Assembly: GCF_000739875.1 (NCBI RefSeq)
Contig: NZ_BBJR01000021.1
Coordinates: 124,001-188,000 of the forward strand
Source: Comamonas aquatica NBRC 14918
GTDB taxonomy: Bacteria > Pseudomonadota > Gammaproteobacteria > Burkholderiales > Burkholderiaceae_C
Length of the DNA: 64,000 bases
Reading direction: 5' to 3'
The position numbers were made by a program, and so were the translations under genes. Shown here in pieces: positions 27,890 to 36,038 of this stretch (its first letter is position 1; each line of letters starts with the position of its first letter). The notes beneath the pieces were generated by a model. It was not told where the DNA came from and ran no database searches. It saw only the letters and a list, made by a program, of their open reading frames with translations.

Positions 27890-28432
27890 ATGGCCCTCTT
27901 CCAACGTAGCCTGACCGCCGCTGTAGCCGCCGCCGCCCTGGCCGGTGCGTTTGCACTGCCGGCTTCGGCCCAACCCGCCGCCCCCACGGCCGGCCCTGCC
28001 GCCACCGCACCGGCAGCGCGCCACCAGGCGCCCGACTTTGCCAAGCGGCACGCCGAACGCACCGAGCGCATGAAAACCCTTTTGCAACTGCAGCCCAACC
28101 AGCAAGCCGCCTGGGACAAGTATGTGCAGGCCACCACGCCACAGCCCCGCCCCGCTGCGGGCGAGCGCCCCGACCTGCGCAAGCTGACCACCCCCGAGCG
28201 CCTGGACCTGGCCCAGAAGATGCGCAAGGAACACACGGCCCACGCCGAACAGCGTGACCAAGCCACCCGCAGCTTCTACAACAGCCTGAATCCCAGCCAG
28301 CAAAAGGCCTTCGACGAACTGACGGCCCACCGCCCCGGCAAGTTCCACCGTGGCGGCCAGGGCGAGCGCATGGGCCACCAGCCCGGCCACCCCCACGGCC
28401 CCGCCGGCCAACCCATGGGCCGTGGCGCATAA
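27890..28432 (+). CDS. Spy/CpxP-like periplasmic protein with LTxxQ-type motif
   Basis: A 180-residue exported protein. Signal peptide residues 1-27 (AGAFALPASAQ), then a Pro/Ala linker, then an alpha-helical region with MKTLLQLQPNQQAAWDKYVQ and SLNPSQQKAFDEL, the LTxxQ-like repeats of Spy/CpxP family chaperones. The C-terminus is His/Gly-rich (GHQPGHPHGPAGQ), which could bind metals. Likely an envelope-stress or metal-responsive periplasmic protein. CAGGAG precedes the ATG at 27890, and a strong terminator follows the stop. Confidence 0.85.
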   Translation: MALFQRSLTAAVAAAALAGAFALPASAQPAAPTAGPAATAPAARHQAPDFAKRHAERTERMKTLLQLQPNQQAAWDKYVQATTPQPRPAAGERPDLRKLTTPERLDLAQKMRKEHTAHAEQRDQATRSFYNSLNPSQQKAFDELTAHRPGKFHRGGQGERMGHQPGHPHGPAGQPMGRGA

Positions 28433-28451
28433 GCCCCCTCCACTCCCACCC

Positions 28452-28478
28452 AGCAGGTCCCAGGACCTGCTTTTTTTT
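28452..28478 (+). terminator. Terminator after the Spy-like gene
   Basis: AGCAGGTCC (28452-28460) and GGACCTGCT (28463-28471) form a stem followed by eight T residues. Confidence 0.93.
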
Positions 28479-28945
28479 CGCCGGTTGCGCCCCGGACTGC
28501 AAAAGTTTTTTCAGTTGCGCACACCGCACGCGGGCCATGTCCAGGGTGTGCATGGCCTGCAGCACGCCGCTGGTCACCACCGCCGCGACCTCCGGAGGTC
28601 ACGCCCTCCCCACCGGCACGCCACACCCCGGGCCGCCTGCCCGCACGGTCGACCGCGGATTTCGGCAACCTGATAAAACCCAATCAAAACAAGCACTTGC
28701 TGCATCCACTCAGGTTTTTTGGTAACTCCGGGTTTTCCCTGTAATTGGATTACAAGCCCGATATGCTCTCATTTTTGTAACGCGATTACGTGGTGCCACC
28801 AGCCGCTCGCCGCCTTGACCAGTGCCTGTGGATAAACATGGGTAGAAAAAAATAGCAACCTGCTGTTTATCCACAAGCGTTTCCAGTCACTGCAACTTGT
28901 ACCCAAATCTGGTCGTCACCGTCCCTGGGTTCAGACACATGGTTT

Positions 28946-29035
28946 GGGCAGGGACAAGTCCTTGATCTGAAAAAAGTATTTCACCTTATCCACACCCACA
29001 ACCCATCCCTACTATTACTACCAATTAAAAATAGA
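28946..29035 (+). repeat. Origin module copy 1: conserved leader, DnaA box, DnaA-trio run
   Basis: Starts GGGCAGGGACAAGTCCTTGA; DnaA box TTATCCACA at 28986-28994; 14-nt C-rich spacer; trio run CTACTATTACTA at 29009-29020; then AATTAAAAATAG. It is homologous to the module at 29381-29480. Confidence 0.75.
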
Positions 29036-29380
29036 AGACATAGAGATAACTACCGCGCGAAAAAATTCGCGCTTTTTCCGTCGTTGCATTTTTTTCAGTG
29101 TTCCGTTTTTTTCCAGCATCCGGCCTGACGCGGGCGGATGCACTGTTCACAGTTGGGACGATTCTGCGTAAAACACCGTCCATTTCAGTTATTCACATCA
29201 AAAAAAATAGCAACAAGTGACGTATTGATAAGAAAAAACACCAAATAACAAAGTTACATCAGATACAAGCAGACCATGTGGATAAATCGTGTTGAAAAAA
29301 TGAGATATCCACAAAAAAGCACGCCATCGGGAAGTTATCCCTGAAGGCAGTACAGCAGGAACAGGGCCTGCCCCACATGA

Positions 29381-29480
29381 TTGGCAGGGACACAAGTGCT
29401 TGATTTCCGGATGAAAAGCACAGTTGTCCACAATCCCTGGGGATGCTTACTACTACCTACTATCCTTATTAAAAAAAACA
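29381..29480 (+). repeat. Origin module copy 2: conserved leader, DnaA box, DnaA-trio run
   Basis: Starts TTGGCAGGGACACAAGTGCT; box TTGTCCACA at 29424-29432 (one mismatch); 14-nt spacer; trio-like run TTACTACTACCTACTA from 29447, then TCCTTATTA and an A-run. Same order and spacing as copy 1, with diverged sequence. Confidence 0.75.
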
Positions 29481-29871
29481 AAGAACAAGTCAGAGGCAAG
29501 CACTGCAGGAGCAGGATCCCGATCGTCTCCAAAACGTAAGTGCTTGGTGGGACAGACAAAGACCGTCACGTCCAGTGTGCAGGACCACATTTCCGCGCGC
29601 ATGGGCATGAAAATGGTTTTTCAGTCGGTTGCCGCGTTGGGAACGGGACTTATCCTGATCGGATCTTCTGTCCACAGGAAGTTATCCCGGCCTCTGGATA
29701 ACTGGGGCGGTCATGCCACTGCACCGCGCCAAGGGCATTCAAAAAAATTCAATGCTGGTGGTGGGGCCTGCCCAGCGGGGGGCACCCAGGCCCTGCAGCC
29801 TGGGCACAGTGGCTGGCGCACACCCGCAAGCTGCCCTGGTGGGCGAGGCGGCCCGCGGCCACCACAGGCCC
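29481..29871. other. Non-coding tail of the origin-like region
   Basis: Nearly 400 bp with partial DnaA-like sequences (TCTGTCCACAGG near 29668, TCTGGATAACT near 29694) and no gene that I recognise; the base composition returns to GC-rich after about 29720, in the 3' flank of the next gene. Confidence 0.5.
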
Positions 29872-30813
29872 TCAGGCTCGGCGTGGCAGCTTGCGCTGGG
29901 GCATGGACGGGGCACTGGCCAGCATGGCCGCGCTGCGGGCCTGGGCCGCCTGGACCAGCGGGGTGATGAGCTGTGCCTCGGGCAGGTGGGCCCAGTAGTG
30001 GCGGGGCATCTCCCGGCACATGGTGGCCACCTTCAGGCGCGCGGGATTGAAGATGTGGGCGTAATAGGTCAGCCACAGGGCTTCGCCGGCATCGGCGGGC
30101 GGTGCGGCATCGGCACTCGCACCGGGCCCCCAACTGAGCACGCCCGGCCGCCCTGCCAGGGGTTGCAAGGCCTGCTGCGGGGCAATGCCGTGGTCGGCCA
30201 GCGCCGCCACGCTGGGCGCCTGGGGCCACCAGCGCAGGCAGGCCAGGGGCGTCAGGATGGCCCAGCGCATGTTGCTGAAGCGGCCGACAAAGAAGGGGGC
30301 CACGGCATGCACGATGTGGTGCTGGGGCTCGAACCAGGCCACGTGCAGCGGGCCGCTGCCGTCGTGCAGGGCATCGGCCAGGGCCACGGGGCGAAAGCGC
30401 ACGAAGGCATGCATCTGGTGCACCTCCCGGCGCACGGCCTTGCACAGGTACTGCAGGTGCACGCGGTCGGCATCCAGGGGATCGTGGCGCACGCCGGGCG
30501 TGTGCTGCATGCGCCACAGCAGGCGGTACAGCAGGGCAAAGCGCTCGGGGCTGTGGTGCAGCAGCGCGTGCTCGGCCAGCTCCGGCCACCAGCGCGGCAC
30601 GGTCAGCGGGCGCTGCTGCGCTGGCGGCAGATCCTCGCAGGGGGTGACCTGCGGCGTGGGCGTGAACAGGTCGGGGTGCTGGCCGTGGGCCGCTTCGGTC
30701 TGCCATTCCACCAACTGCGGTGGCACCTGCTGCGCCCACAGCCACCTGGCCAGGCGGCGCCAGTGCGCAAAATCGGTGCCGTCGCCGGGCAGGATGAGGT
30801 GCTGGCGGTCCAT
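29872..30813 (-). CDS. TIGR03915/DUF4130 family putative DNA metabolism protein
   Basis: A 313-residue protein of the SAM-gene-associated DUF4130 (TIGR03915) family: FRRLARWLW-like N-terminus, WWPELAEHALLHHSPERFALLYRLLWR, DPLDADRVHLQYLCKAVRREVHQMHAFVRFR and HIFNPARLKVATMCREMPRHYW are family-typical. In other bacteria this domain is fused to a uracil-DNA-glycosylase-like (UdgX) domain or stands next to a radical-SAM gene, as here, where the stop of the radical-SAM gene lies 3 bp upstream of its ATG. No glycosylase domain is attached in this copy. The biochemical function is not known to me; DNA repair or modification is inferred from partners and the SOS operator. Confidence 0.88.
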   Translation of the reverse strand: MDRQHLILPGDGTDFAHWRRLARWLWAQQVPPQLVEWQTEAAHGQHPDLFTPTPQVTPCEDLPPAQQRPLTVPRWWPELAEHALLHHSPERFALLYRLLWRMQHTPGVRHDPLDADRVHLQYLCKAVRREVHQMHAFVRFRPVALADALHDGSGPLHVAWFEPQHHIVHAVAPFFVGRFSNMRWAILTPLACLRWWPQAPSVAALADHGIAPQQALQPLAGRPGVLSWGPGASADAAPPADAGEALWLTYYAHIFNPARLKVATMCREMPRHYWAHLPEAQLITPLVQAAQARSAAMLASAPSMPQRKLPRRA

Positions 30814-30816
30814 GGC

Positions 30817-32106
30817 TCAGAACAGGCTGGCTTGCTGCGGTGGCGGGGCCACGGGCTGGACCAGGCGGCGGGCCAGCCGGGGATCGTCCAGGCTGCGGCC
30901 GGGGTGCCAGTCCAGGCATTCCACGAACGGCAGGATCCGGGCGCAGGGCACGCGCAGGCGTTCCAGGTCGGCCCGGCGCAGCTGGCGCCAGCGCCGCGCG
31001 GCCAGCAGCTTGTCGACCGACAGCACGCCCAGGCCGGGTACGCGCAGCAGCAGCTCGCGCGCGGCGGTGTTGAGGTTGACGGGAAAGCGCTCGCGGTGGG
31101 CCAGGGCCCAGGCCAGCTTGGGGTCGTGCTCCAGCGACAGCATGCGCTGGCCGGGGGCACCTGCGGGCACCAGCTCGCCGGCCTCGAAGCCGTAGAAGCG
31201 CACCAGCCAGTCGGCCTGGTACAGCCGGTGCTCGCGCACCAGCGGCGGGGCGATCAGCGGCAGCTCGGCGCTGGCGTCAGGGATGGGGCTGAACGCCGAG
31301 TAGTAGACGCGGCGCAGGCCATAGCCGCTGTAGAGGCGGGCGCTGGTGAGGATGATGTCGCCATCGTCCGCCGCGTCGGCGCCGACGATCATCTGCGTGC
31401 TGTGCCCGCCGGGCGCAAAGGCTGGGGGCCGGGCCGGCCGCGTGCGGCGTGCCTGGGGGCGCGAGACGATGGCGCTGCGGGCCGCGGACTGGCGCTCGGC
31501 CTGGGCGCTGCGGATGTGCTGGTGCAGCTGGCCCATGCCGTGGTGGATGCTGGCGCTGCTTTTCTCGGGCGCCAGCTGTGCCAGGCCCTGTACCGTGGGC
31601 AGTTCGATGTTGATGCTCAGGCGGTCGGCGTACAGGCCGGCCTGGGCCAGCAGGGCCGGATCGGCGTCGGGAATGGTCTTGAGGTGGATGTAGCCGTGAA
31701 AGCCATGCTCCAGGCGCAGGCTGCGGGCCACGCCGACCAGCTGTTCCATGGTGTAGTCGGGGCTGCGGATGATGCCGCTGGACAGGAACAGGCCCTCGAT
31801 GCAGTTGCGCCGGTAGAAGTCGAGCGTGAGCTGCACCACCTCTGCCACCGAGAAGCGGGCGCGCGGGATGTTGGAGCTGACACGGTTGACGCAGTACTTG
31901 CAGTCGTAGAGGCAGAAGTTGGTCAGCAGGATCTTGAGCAGCGACACGCAGCGCCCGTCGGGCGTCCAGCTGTGGCAGATGCCCATGCCGGCGGTCGAGC
32001 CGATGCCGCCCGCCTGGGCCGTGCGCTGGGCACTGCCGCTGGAGGCACAGGAAGCATCGTATTTGGCGGCGTCCGCCAGGATGGCGAGTTTGTTTTGCAG
32101 GTCCAC
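30817..32106 (-). CDS. Putative DNA modification/repair radical SAM protein (TIGR03916 family)
   Basis: A 429-residue radical-SAM enzyme. The 4Fe-4S binding motif CLYDCKYC (Cys65, 69, 72) sits in LTNFCLYDCKYCVNR. The N-terminal LAILADAAKYDASCASSGS is the family hallmark, and the C-terminal third has helix-hairpin-helix sequence (AARELLLRVPGLGVLSVDKL), suggesting DNA contact. The start codon is GTG at 32106, which overlaps a perfect LexA-type palindrome at 32105-32122; N-terminal family similarity begins at that codon, so no later start fits. It is cotranscribed with the DUF4130 gene (3 bp apart). Role inferred: an SOS-induced DNA lesion-processing enzyme; the reaction is unknown. Confidence 0.9.
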   Translation of the reverse strand: MDLQNKLAILADAAKYDASCASSGSAQRTAQAGGIGSTAGMGICHSWTPDGRCVSLLKILLTNFCLYDCKYCVNRVSSNIPRARFSVAEVVQLTLDFYRRNCIEGLFLSSGIIRSPDYTMEQLVGVARSLRLEHGFHGYIHLKTIPDADPALLAQAGLYADRLSINIELPTVQGLAQLAPEKSSASIHHGMGQLHQHIRSAQAERQSAARSAIVSRPQARRTRPARPPAFAPGGHSTQMIVGADAADDGDIILTSARLYSGYGLRRVYYSAFSPIPDASAELPLIAPPLVREHRLYQADWLVRFYGFEAGELVPAGAPGQRMLSLEHDPKLAWALAHRERFPVNLNTAARELLLRVPGLGVLSVDKLLAARRWRQLRRADLERLRVPCARILPFVECLDWHPGRSLDDPRLARRLVQPVAPPPQQASLF

Positions 32107-32122
32107 TGTATAAATATACAGT
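32105..32122. promoter_or_regulatory. LexA (SOS) box overlapping the radical-SAM start codon
   Basis: ACTGTATAAATATACAGT is an 18-bp perfect palindrome fitting the LexA consensus CTGT-N8-ACAG with an A/T centre. Read on the minus strand, a possible -10 (ATAACT) lies just before it, so a bound repressor would block transcription start. The GTG of the gene shares its last bases, implying a very short or absent leader. Confidence 0.88.
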
Positions 32123-32151
32123 TATCTGCCATGTTCTGCACCTGAAAATGC

Positions 32152-32192
32152 CAACGCCAGGCTGCAGTGGGTGGGCCGCAGGCCTGGCGTTG
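32152..32192. repeat. 11-bp inverted repeat upstream of the SOS-controlled operon
   Basis: CAACGCCAGGC (32152-32162) pairs with GCCTGGCGTTG (32182-32192) around 19 nt. It lies between PhnA and the radical-SAM promoter and could terminate leftward read-through from phnA, although no T-run follows. Confidence 0.6.
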
Positions 32193-32210
32193 TCATCTGT
32201 TTTTGCCGGC

Positions 32211-32250
32211 CAGCGCTGATATAGCAAGCGCTGGCAGCTATGGTTTTTAA
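32211..32250 (-). repeat. Dispersed intergenic repeat, copy C (inverse)
   Basis: On the minus strand it reads ATAGCTGCCAGCGCTTGCTA then a second AGCGCTGG; located just after the phnA stop codon. Confidence 0.7.
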
Positions 32251-32258
32251 GGCCTGCT

Positions 32259-32612
32259 TCAGGCCTTTTTCAGGAATTCCGACTTGAGGATGAAAGGCCC
32301 CTGCTCGGTCTTGCAGTCCACGTCGTGGTCGCCGTTGTCGTAGACCAGCCGGATGCCCTTGATCTTGCTGCCCTTCTTGATCACGGTGGACGAGCCCTTG
32401 ACCTTCAGGTCCTTCACCAGGATCACGCTGTCGCCATCGGCCAGGGGCGTGCCGTGGGCGTCCTTGATGACGCGCGGGCCGGCGTCGTCTTCGTCCGCGC
32501 TGGCCTGCGCCGACCATTCATGGGCGCAGTCGGGGCAGATGAACAGGTCCGCGTCGGGGTAGGTGTTGGGCTGGCCGCATTGGGGGCAGGCTGGAAACTC
32601 GGTGGCGCTCAT
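32259..32612 (-). CDS. Zinc-ribbon alkylphosphonate-utilisation-type protein PhnA (YjdM)
   Basis: A 117-residue protein with an N-terminal zinc ribbon (CPQCGQPNTY, then FICPDCAHEW; four Cys) and a C-terminal SH3-like PhnA domain (VILVKDLKVKGSSTVIKKG, YDNGDHDVDCK). Despite the name, YjdM/PhnA is not part of the C-P lyase pathway proper and its function is unsettled; phosphonoacetate hydrolase activity was assigned to a different protein. The ATG at 32612 is preceded by AGAGAGGG. It lies upstream of the SOS operon on the same strand, but the LexA box suggests separate control. Confidence 0.92.
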   Translation of the reverse strand: MSATEFPACPQCGQPNTYPDADLFICPDCAHEWSAQASADEDDAGPRVIKDAHGTPLADGDSVILVKDLKVKGSSTVIKKGSKIKGIRLVYDNGDHDVDCKTEQGPFILKSEFLKKA

Positions 32613-32972
32613 GGCAATCCCTCTCTGGATCGGTGCAAGTGGTATGAAATGAATAGCTGCCAGCGTAGGTGATTTCTTGAATTCCAAGCGATTTAATCTT
32701 GAATGCAAGACATATCGAGCGAAAACAGCTCCTTTTTTAGCGATCTGGGCAGGCCGCAGTCCCAGGCCGGATTGCGGGCTGGCGCTGCAAGGCAGCACCG
32801 TGCGGGACCCCCTGCGGGCATGCCGGGTCGATGCCGGCCGTGCTGCGGGCCATGGCTGCTTCTGCGACAGCGTGGTGCCGCCGGGGGGCCCACGGCGCCG
32901 CATCGGCGGCCTCAGCGGCTTCAGGCCGGTGGCGGGTCACCGCCACGGCGGTGGGCACAGCGCCGGCTGCGC
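32613..32972. other. 360-bp intergenic region between phnA and the DinG-like gene
   Basis: Holds the phnA promoter side with a dispersed repeat (copy D at 32653-32700, starting ATAGCTGCCAGCG) and then a GC-rich stretch to the helicase stop codon. No gene or RNA recognised. Confidence 0.5.
32653..32700 (+). repeat. Dispersed intergenic repeat, copy D (degenerate)
   Basis: ATAGCTGCCAGCGTAGGTGA followed by an A/T-rich half; shares the family's head but the tail is diverged. Confidence 0.5.
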
Positions 32973-35138
32973 CTACGCGGCGCGCTTTTCCAGCGTGAAC
33001 GGTGGCAAGCCGTTGAGCAGTTGCTGGCCGTAGCTGGTGGCCACCAGGCGACGGTCGTAGCAGTAGACGTGGGCCTGGTCCTCCTCGGTGCGGATGGCGC
33101 GGCCCACCCACTGCGCCAGGCGGATGGCGGTGGCGGGCACGACCAGTTCGTTGAACGGATTGCGCCCGCTGGTGCGCAGCCACTCGGCGCGCGATTCGCC
33201 CACCGGGTCGTCCGGTGGGGCAAACGGCAGCTTGGTGATGAACAGCGACTCGCACAGCGCGCCCGGCAGATCCAGCCCTTCGCCGAAGGACTGCATGCCG
33301 AAGATGATGCTGGGCAGGCCCTGTTCCACGCGCTGGCGGTGGTCGGCCAGCAGCATGGCGCGCGGCATGGCGGTTTGCACCAGCACCTGGCTGCGCATGG
33401 CCGTGGGCAGGGCATCGACGGCCTGGCGCATCTGGTCGCGGGAGGTGAACAGCACCAGCGCCCCGGCCTGGACCTGGCTCAGGTCGTGCAGCAGCCGCTC
33501 CACCATCTCCTGCGTGAAGGCGGCGGCTTCGCGCGGATCGGCCCGGGTCTGGTGCGCCACCAGCGTGCCCTGGGCCGCATAGTCGAAGGGGCTGGCCACC
33601 TCCAGCGTCTGCACGGCCGCATCGCCGTGCAGGCCGGCCTCGCGCAGGAAGAAGTCGAAGCTGCCGCAGCTGGTCAGCGTGGCGCTGGTCAGCACCGCGC
33701 CGCGCACCTGGCTCCACAGGTGGTGGCGCAGCGTGGCGCCGGGCAGGATGGGGCTGGCATGGGCCTTGACGACGATGTAGTCGCCCTCCAGCTCCACGGT
33801 GAACCATTTGGCGTTGGGCACGCTCTCGGAGCCGTCCTCGCGCGTCTCGGGCTGCTGGCTCAGCAACTGGGCCGTGTCGTGCACGGCCTCCAGGCGCGGC
33901 GCTAGGGTGCCGACCTGGGCGTACAGCTGGGACAGGCGCTGGGCCTCGTCAGGCTTGTCCTTGATCTCGGCCTTCAGGGCCTTGGCAATGGCCCGCAGCA
34001 CGTCCAGAAAGCCGCTGGCGTGGTGCATGACCTGGGCCAGGGGGTCCAGCAGGGCCGGGGGCAGATCGCCGCGTGGCACGCGCACACGCGCCGGGCCAAA
34101 GCGATCGCGCTGGCCCTTGAGGGTGTCGCCATAGGTCTCCATCACCAGGCGTGCCAGCTCGCTCAGGTGCTCGCGCAGGCCGCTGCTGTGGCCGGCGATG
34201 TCGGCCAGCTCGTCCACCTCCATCAGCTGGCCCACGCGCAGGGCGCGGCTGGCCAGCTTGTCGATCCATTGCAGGCGGCTGAGGTCCATGTCGCAGGCGA
34301 ACTGCGACAGCGCCGTCTGCGGCAGGTGGTGGGCCTCGTCCAGGATCAGCAGGCTATCGCTGAGCTCCGGCAGCAGGCGTGCGCCCAGACTGGAAAGCAG
34401 TAAATCATGATTGGCGACAATGACTTGCGCCGCCACCATGTCCTTGCGGCGCTCGTAGTAGGTGCAGCTGGAAAACACCGGGCAATGCTTGCCGGTGCAG
34501 GAGCTGCCCTCGGCCGCCACGGGGCCCCAGGCCTCGGCTTCGGGCGGATTGGGCAGGCTGTCGCGGTCGCCGTTCCATTCGCCGCTGGCCAGGGCATCGG
34601 CCATCGAGGCATAGAACTGCATGCGCGCCTCGGTCTCGGCGCGGGGCCGCGCCTTGCGCTGCTCGGCCGCCTCTTCGGCGAACAGATCGTCCGCGTCCTC
34701 GCTGTTTTCGCCCGAACTGGCCAGGCGCTCCAGCTTGAGCTTGCAGACAAAACGGCCCCGCCCTTTGGCCAGCGCAAATTTGAACGGCATAGGCAATTGC
34801 TGCGCCAGCGCCGGCAGGTCCTTGTTCACCAGCTGCTCCTGCAGCGCCACCGTGGCCGTGGAAATCACCACGCGCGTGCCACGCGCCAGGGCCATGGCGA
34901 TGGCCGGGGCGGCATAGGCCAGCGACTTGCCCACCCCTGTGCCCGCCTGGACGACGGCGATGGATTTTTTCGGTTCCGGAGCCCCCTCTTCGACCTTGCC
35001 GAGCTGGGCGGCCGCCAGGGTCTGCGCGATCTGGGCCGCCATTTGGCGTTGGCCCTCGCGCACCCGGAACCCCGGGATGGCAGCGACGACGGCGTCAAAG
35101 GATTCCAGGGCCTCGGTGGCCCATTTTTTTTGGCTCAT
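32973..35138 (-). CDS. DinG-type ATP-dependent DNA helicase with iron-sulfur cluster
   Basis: A 721-residue XPD/DinG superfamily 2 helicase (5'-3'). Walker A is GTGVGKS at residues 66-72; the four FeS-cluster cysteines are Cys131 (FVCKLK), Cys213, Cys218 and Cys224 (SSCTGKHCPVFSSC); the DEAH box is at 266-269 (LILDEAHH). Late motifs include FGMQSFGEGLDLPG and QWVGRAIRTEED (motif VI). DinG unwinds D-loops and RNA-DNA hybrids and helps forks pass transcription; in E. coli it is SOS-controlled, but I see no LexA box before this start. It starts in front of the second DnaA-box cluster. Confidence 0.95.
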   Translation of the reverse strand: MSQKKWATEALESFDAVVAAIPGFRVREGQRQMAAQIAQTLAAAQLGKVEEGAPEPKKSIAVVQAGTGVGKSLAYAAPAIAMALARGTRVVISTATVALQEQLVNKDLPALAQQLPMPFKFALAKGRGRFVCKLKLERLASSGENSEDADDLFAEEAAEQRKARPRAETEARMQFYASMADALASGEWNGDRDSLPNPPEAEAWGPVAAEGSSCTGKHCPVFSSCTYYERRKDMVAAQVIVANHDLLLSSLGARLLPELSDSLLILDEAHHLPQTALSQFACDMDLSRLQWIDKLASRALRVGQLMEVDELADIAGHSSGLREHLSELARLVMETYGDTLKGQRDRFGPARVRVPRGDLPPALLDPLAQVMHHASGFLDVLRAIAKALKAEIKDKPDEAQRLSQLYAQVGTLAPRLEAVHDTAQLLSQQPETREDGSESVPNAKWFTVELEGDYIVVKAHASPILPGATLRHHLWSQVRGAVLTSATLTSCGSFDFFLREAGLHGDAAVQTLEVASPFDYAAQGTLVAHQTRADPREAAAFTQEMVERLLHDLSQVQAGALVLFTSRDQMRQAVDALPTAMRSQVLVQTAMPRAMLLADHRQRVEQGLPSIIFGMQSFGEGLDLPGALCESLFITKLPFAPPDDPVGESRAEWLRTSGRNPFNELVVPATAIRLAQWVGRAIRTEEDQAHVYCYDRRLVATSYGQQLLNGLPPFTLEKRAA

Positions 35139-36038
35139 TGCGGGAATTTCAGACCGGGCAATCCGGCCAAGAAGACTGAAAAATTGTTTTCAATACAGAT
35201 GCAGAGCACCACATGCATCTTTTTCTTTATCAACATCCTGTGCGATATCGGATGTTCTGCTGATTTATTCAGCACCAAAGAGGGTCTGCCAAGCGCATCA
35301 TCAGGCAGATTTCTGCCAACTACTCTGCTGTGGACAATTGATTATAGGTTGTGGATGCTGAACCTGTCGGTGCCAGGGATGCCACCTGAGTCGCACCACA
35401 CGCTGTGGCACAAACCCTGTGGAAAATTTCGAGATGCATGGCATGGAGAGGTTGAAAAAATATTTTCAATCAACACATCCTTGTGCACAGCCTGCTGAAT
35501 GCATGAGGCTGTGGATAAGTAAAAAAGACAGTCCAGGTGGATTGAAAAATCTGTCCACATTTTGGCATGTGGAGTTATCCACAACCTGTGTGCAGATGGA
35601 AGCTGCATGCTGTGGTGCTGGCATACAAACGCACCACACAGAATTGACGGATTCAACGTTGCGGCGCGAGCGCTTGATTTGTTGTAAAAATTATTTTTTG
35701 ACCGTGCGTCTGGTGGCGATGACTTGTAATTTTGTGTATTTTTTTTCAAAAACACCGACAAACATCGCTGATGCACCTGGATGCTTGTGCATTTTTTTAT
35801 GAAAAAAAGATGATGAGATGGGTTTTGTATAAAAAATAACGGCTATGGCACGCAATGCGGCGGACTGAAGCCTGCAGGTGCAATGGCGGCGGCTGTCGAT
35901 GGCGGTGGCGGTGCCCCAGCGCCGAGGTTTCGCAGGGCCCCTTGCCACTGCGGGGCCGGGAGTTGGCGCCGCCTGCGTGGCAGGCCCGGGCGCTACACTG
36001 CTCAGCGCTCCGTTTCCGCTTTTTTTCCACTGATTCCT
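35139..36038. other. 900-bp gene-free AT-rich divergent region with a second DnaA-box cluster
   Basis: Between the leftward DinG-like gene and rightward uppP. Perfect DnaA boxes are at 35510-35518 (reverse) and 35575-35583; a one-mismatch box is at 35329-35337 (TGTGGACAA), with weaker ones (TGTGGATGC near 35350, TGTGGAAAA near 35418, CTGTCCACA near 35551). A/T-rich tracts follow at about 35685-35755 and 35795-35840. No CTA/TTA trio run comparable to the 29-kb region was seen. Gene orientation flips here. It could be a second part of a bipartite origin, a DnaA titration site, or a DnaA-regulated promoter region. Confidence 0.6.

Larger units (their letters stand above)
28690..29480. other. Putative replication origin region (oriC-like): DnaA-box cluster with duplicated unwinding-type module
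   Basis: The region 28479-29871 has no convincing gene and is far more AT-rich than its surroundings. Perfect DnaA boxes (TTATCCACA or its complement) are at 28827-28835 (reverse), 28867-28875, 28986-28994 and 29277-29285 (reverse). Near-consensus boxes are at 29189-29197 (TTATTCACA), 29305-29313 (ATATCCACA) and 29424-29432 (TTGTCCACA). Twice a box is followed, after exactly 14 nt, by CTA/TTA trinucleotide runs of DnaA-trio type and then an A/T-rich stretch, the layout of the basal origin unwinding system described in Bacillus. GGAAGTTATCCC-like sequences recur near 29330 and GAAGTTATCCC near 29678. I infer an origin of replication; a mobile-element origin is the alternative. Confidence 0.7.

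Noticed and set aside
28479-29871. Hidden genes in the AT-rich region
   Set aside because: Short frames of 60-80 codons exist on both strands but lack ribosome sites and any recognisable motif; DnaA-box content explains the region better.
29713-32145. An 810-codon plus-strand frame over the SOS-controlled operon
   Set aside because: It mirrors the radical-SAM and DUF4130 genes, which have clear motifs on the minus strand.
35795-35825. GATGATGAGATGGG as a DnaA-trio run
   Set aside because: Its complement reads CAT repeats rather than CTA/TTA and it is not preceded by a DnaA box at suitable distance.
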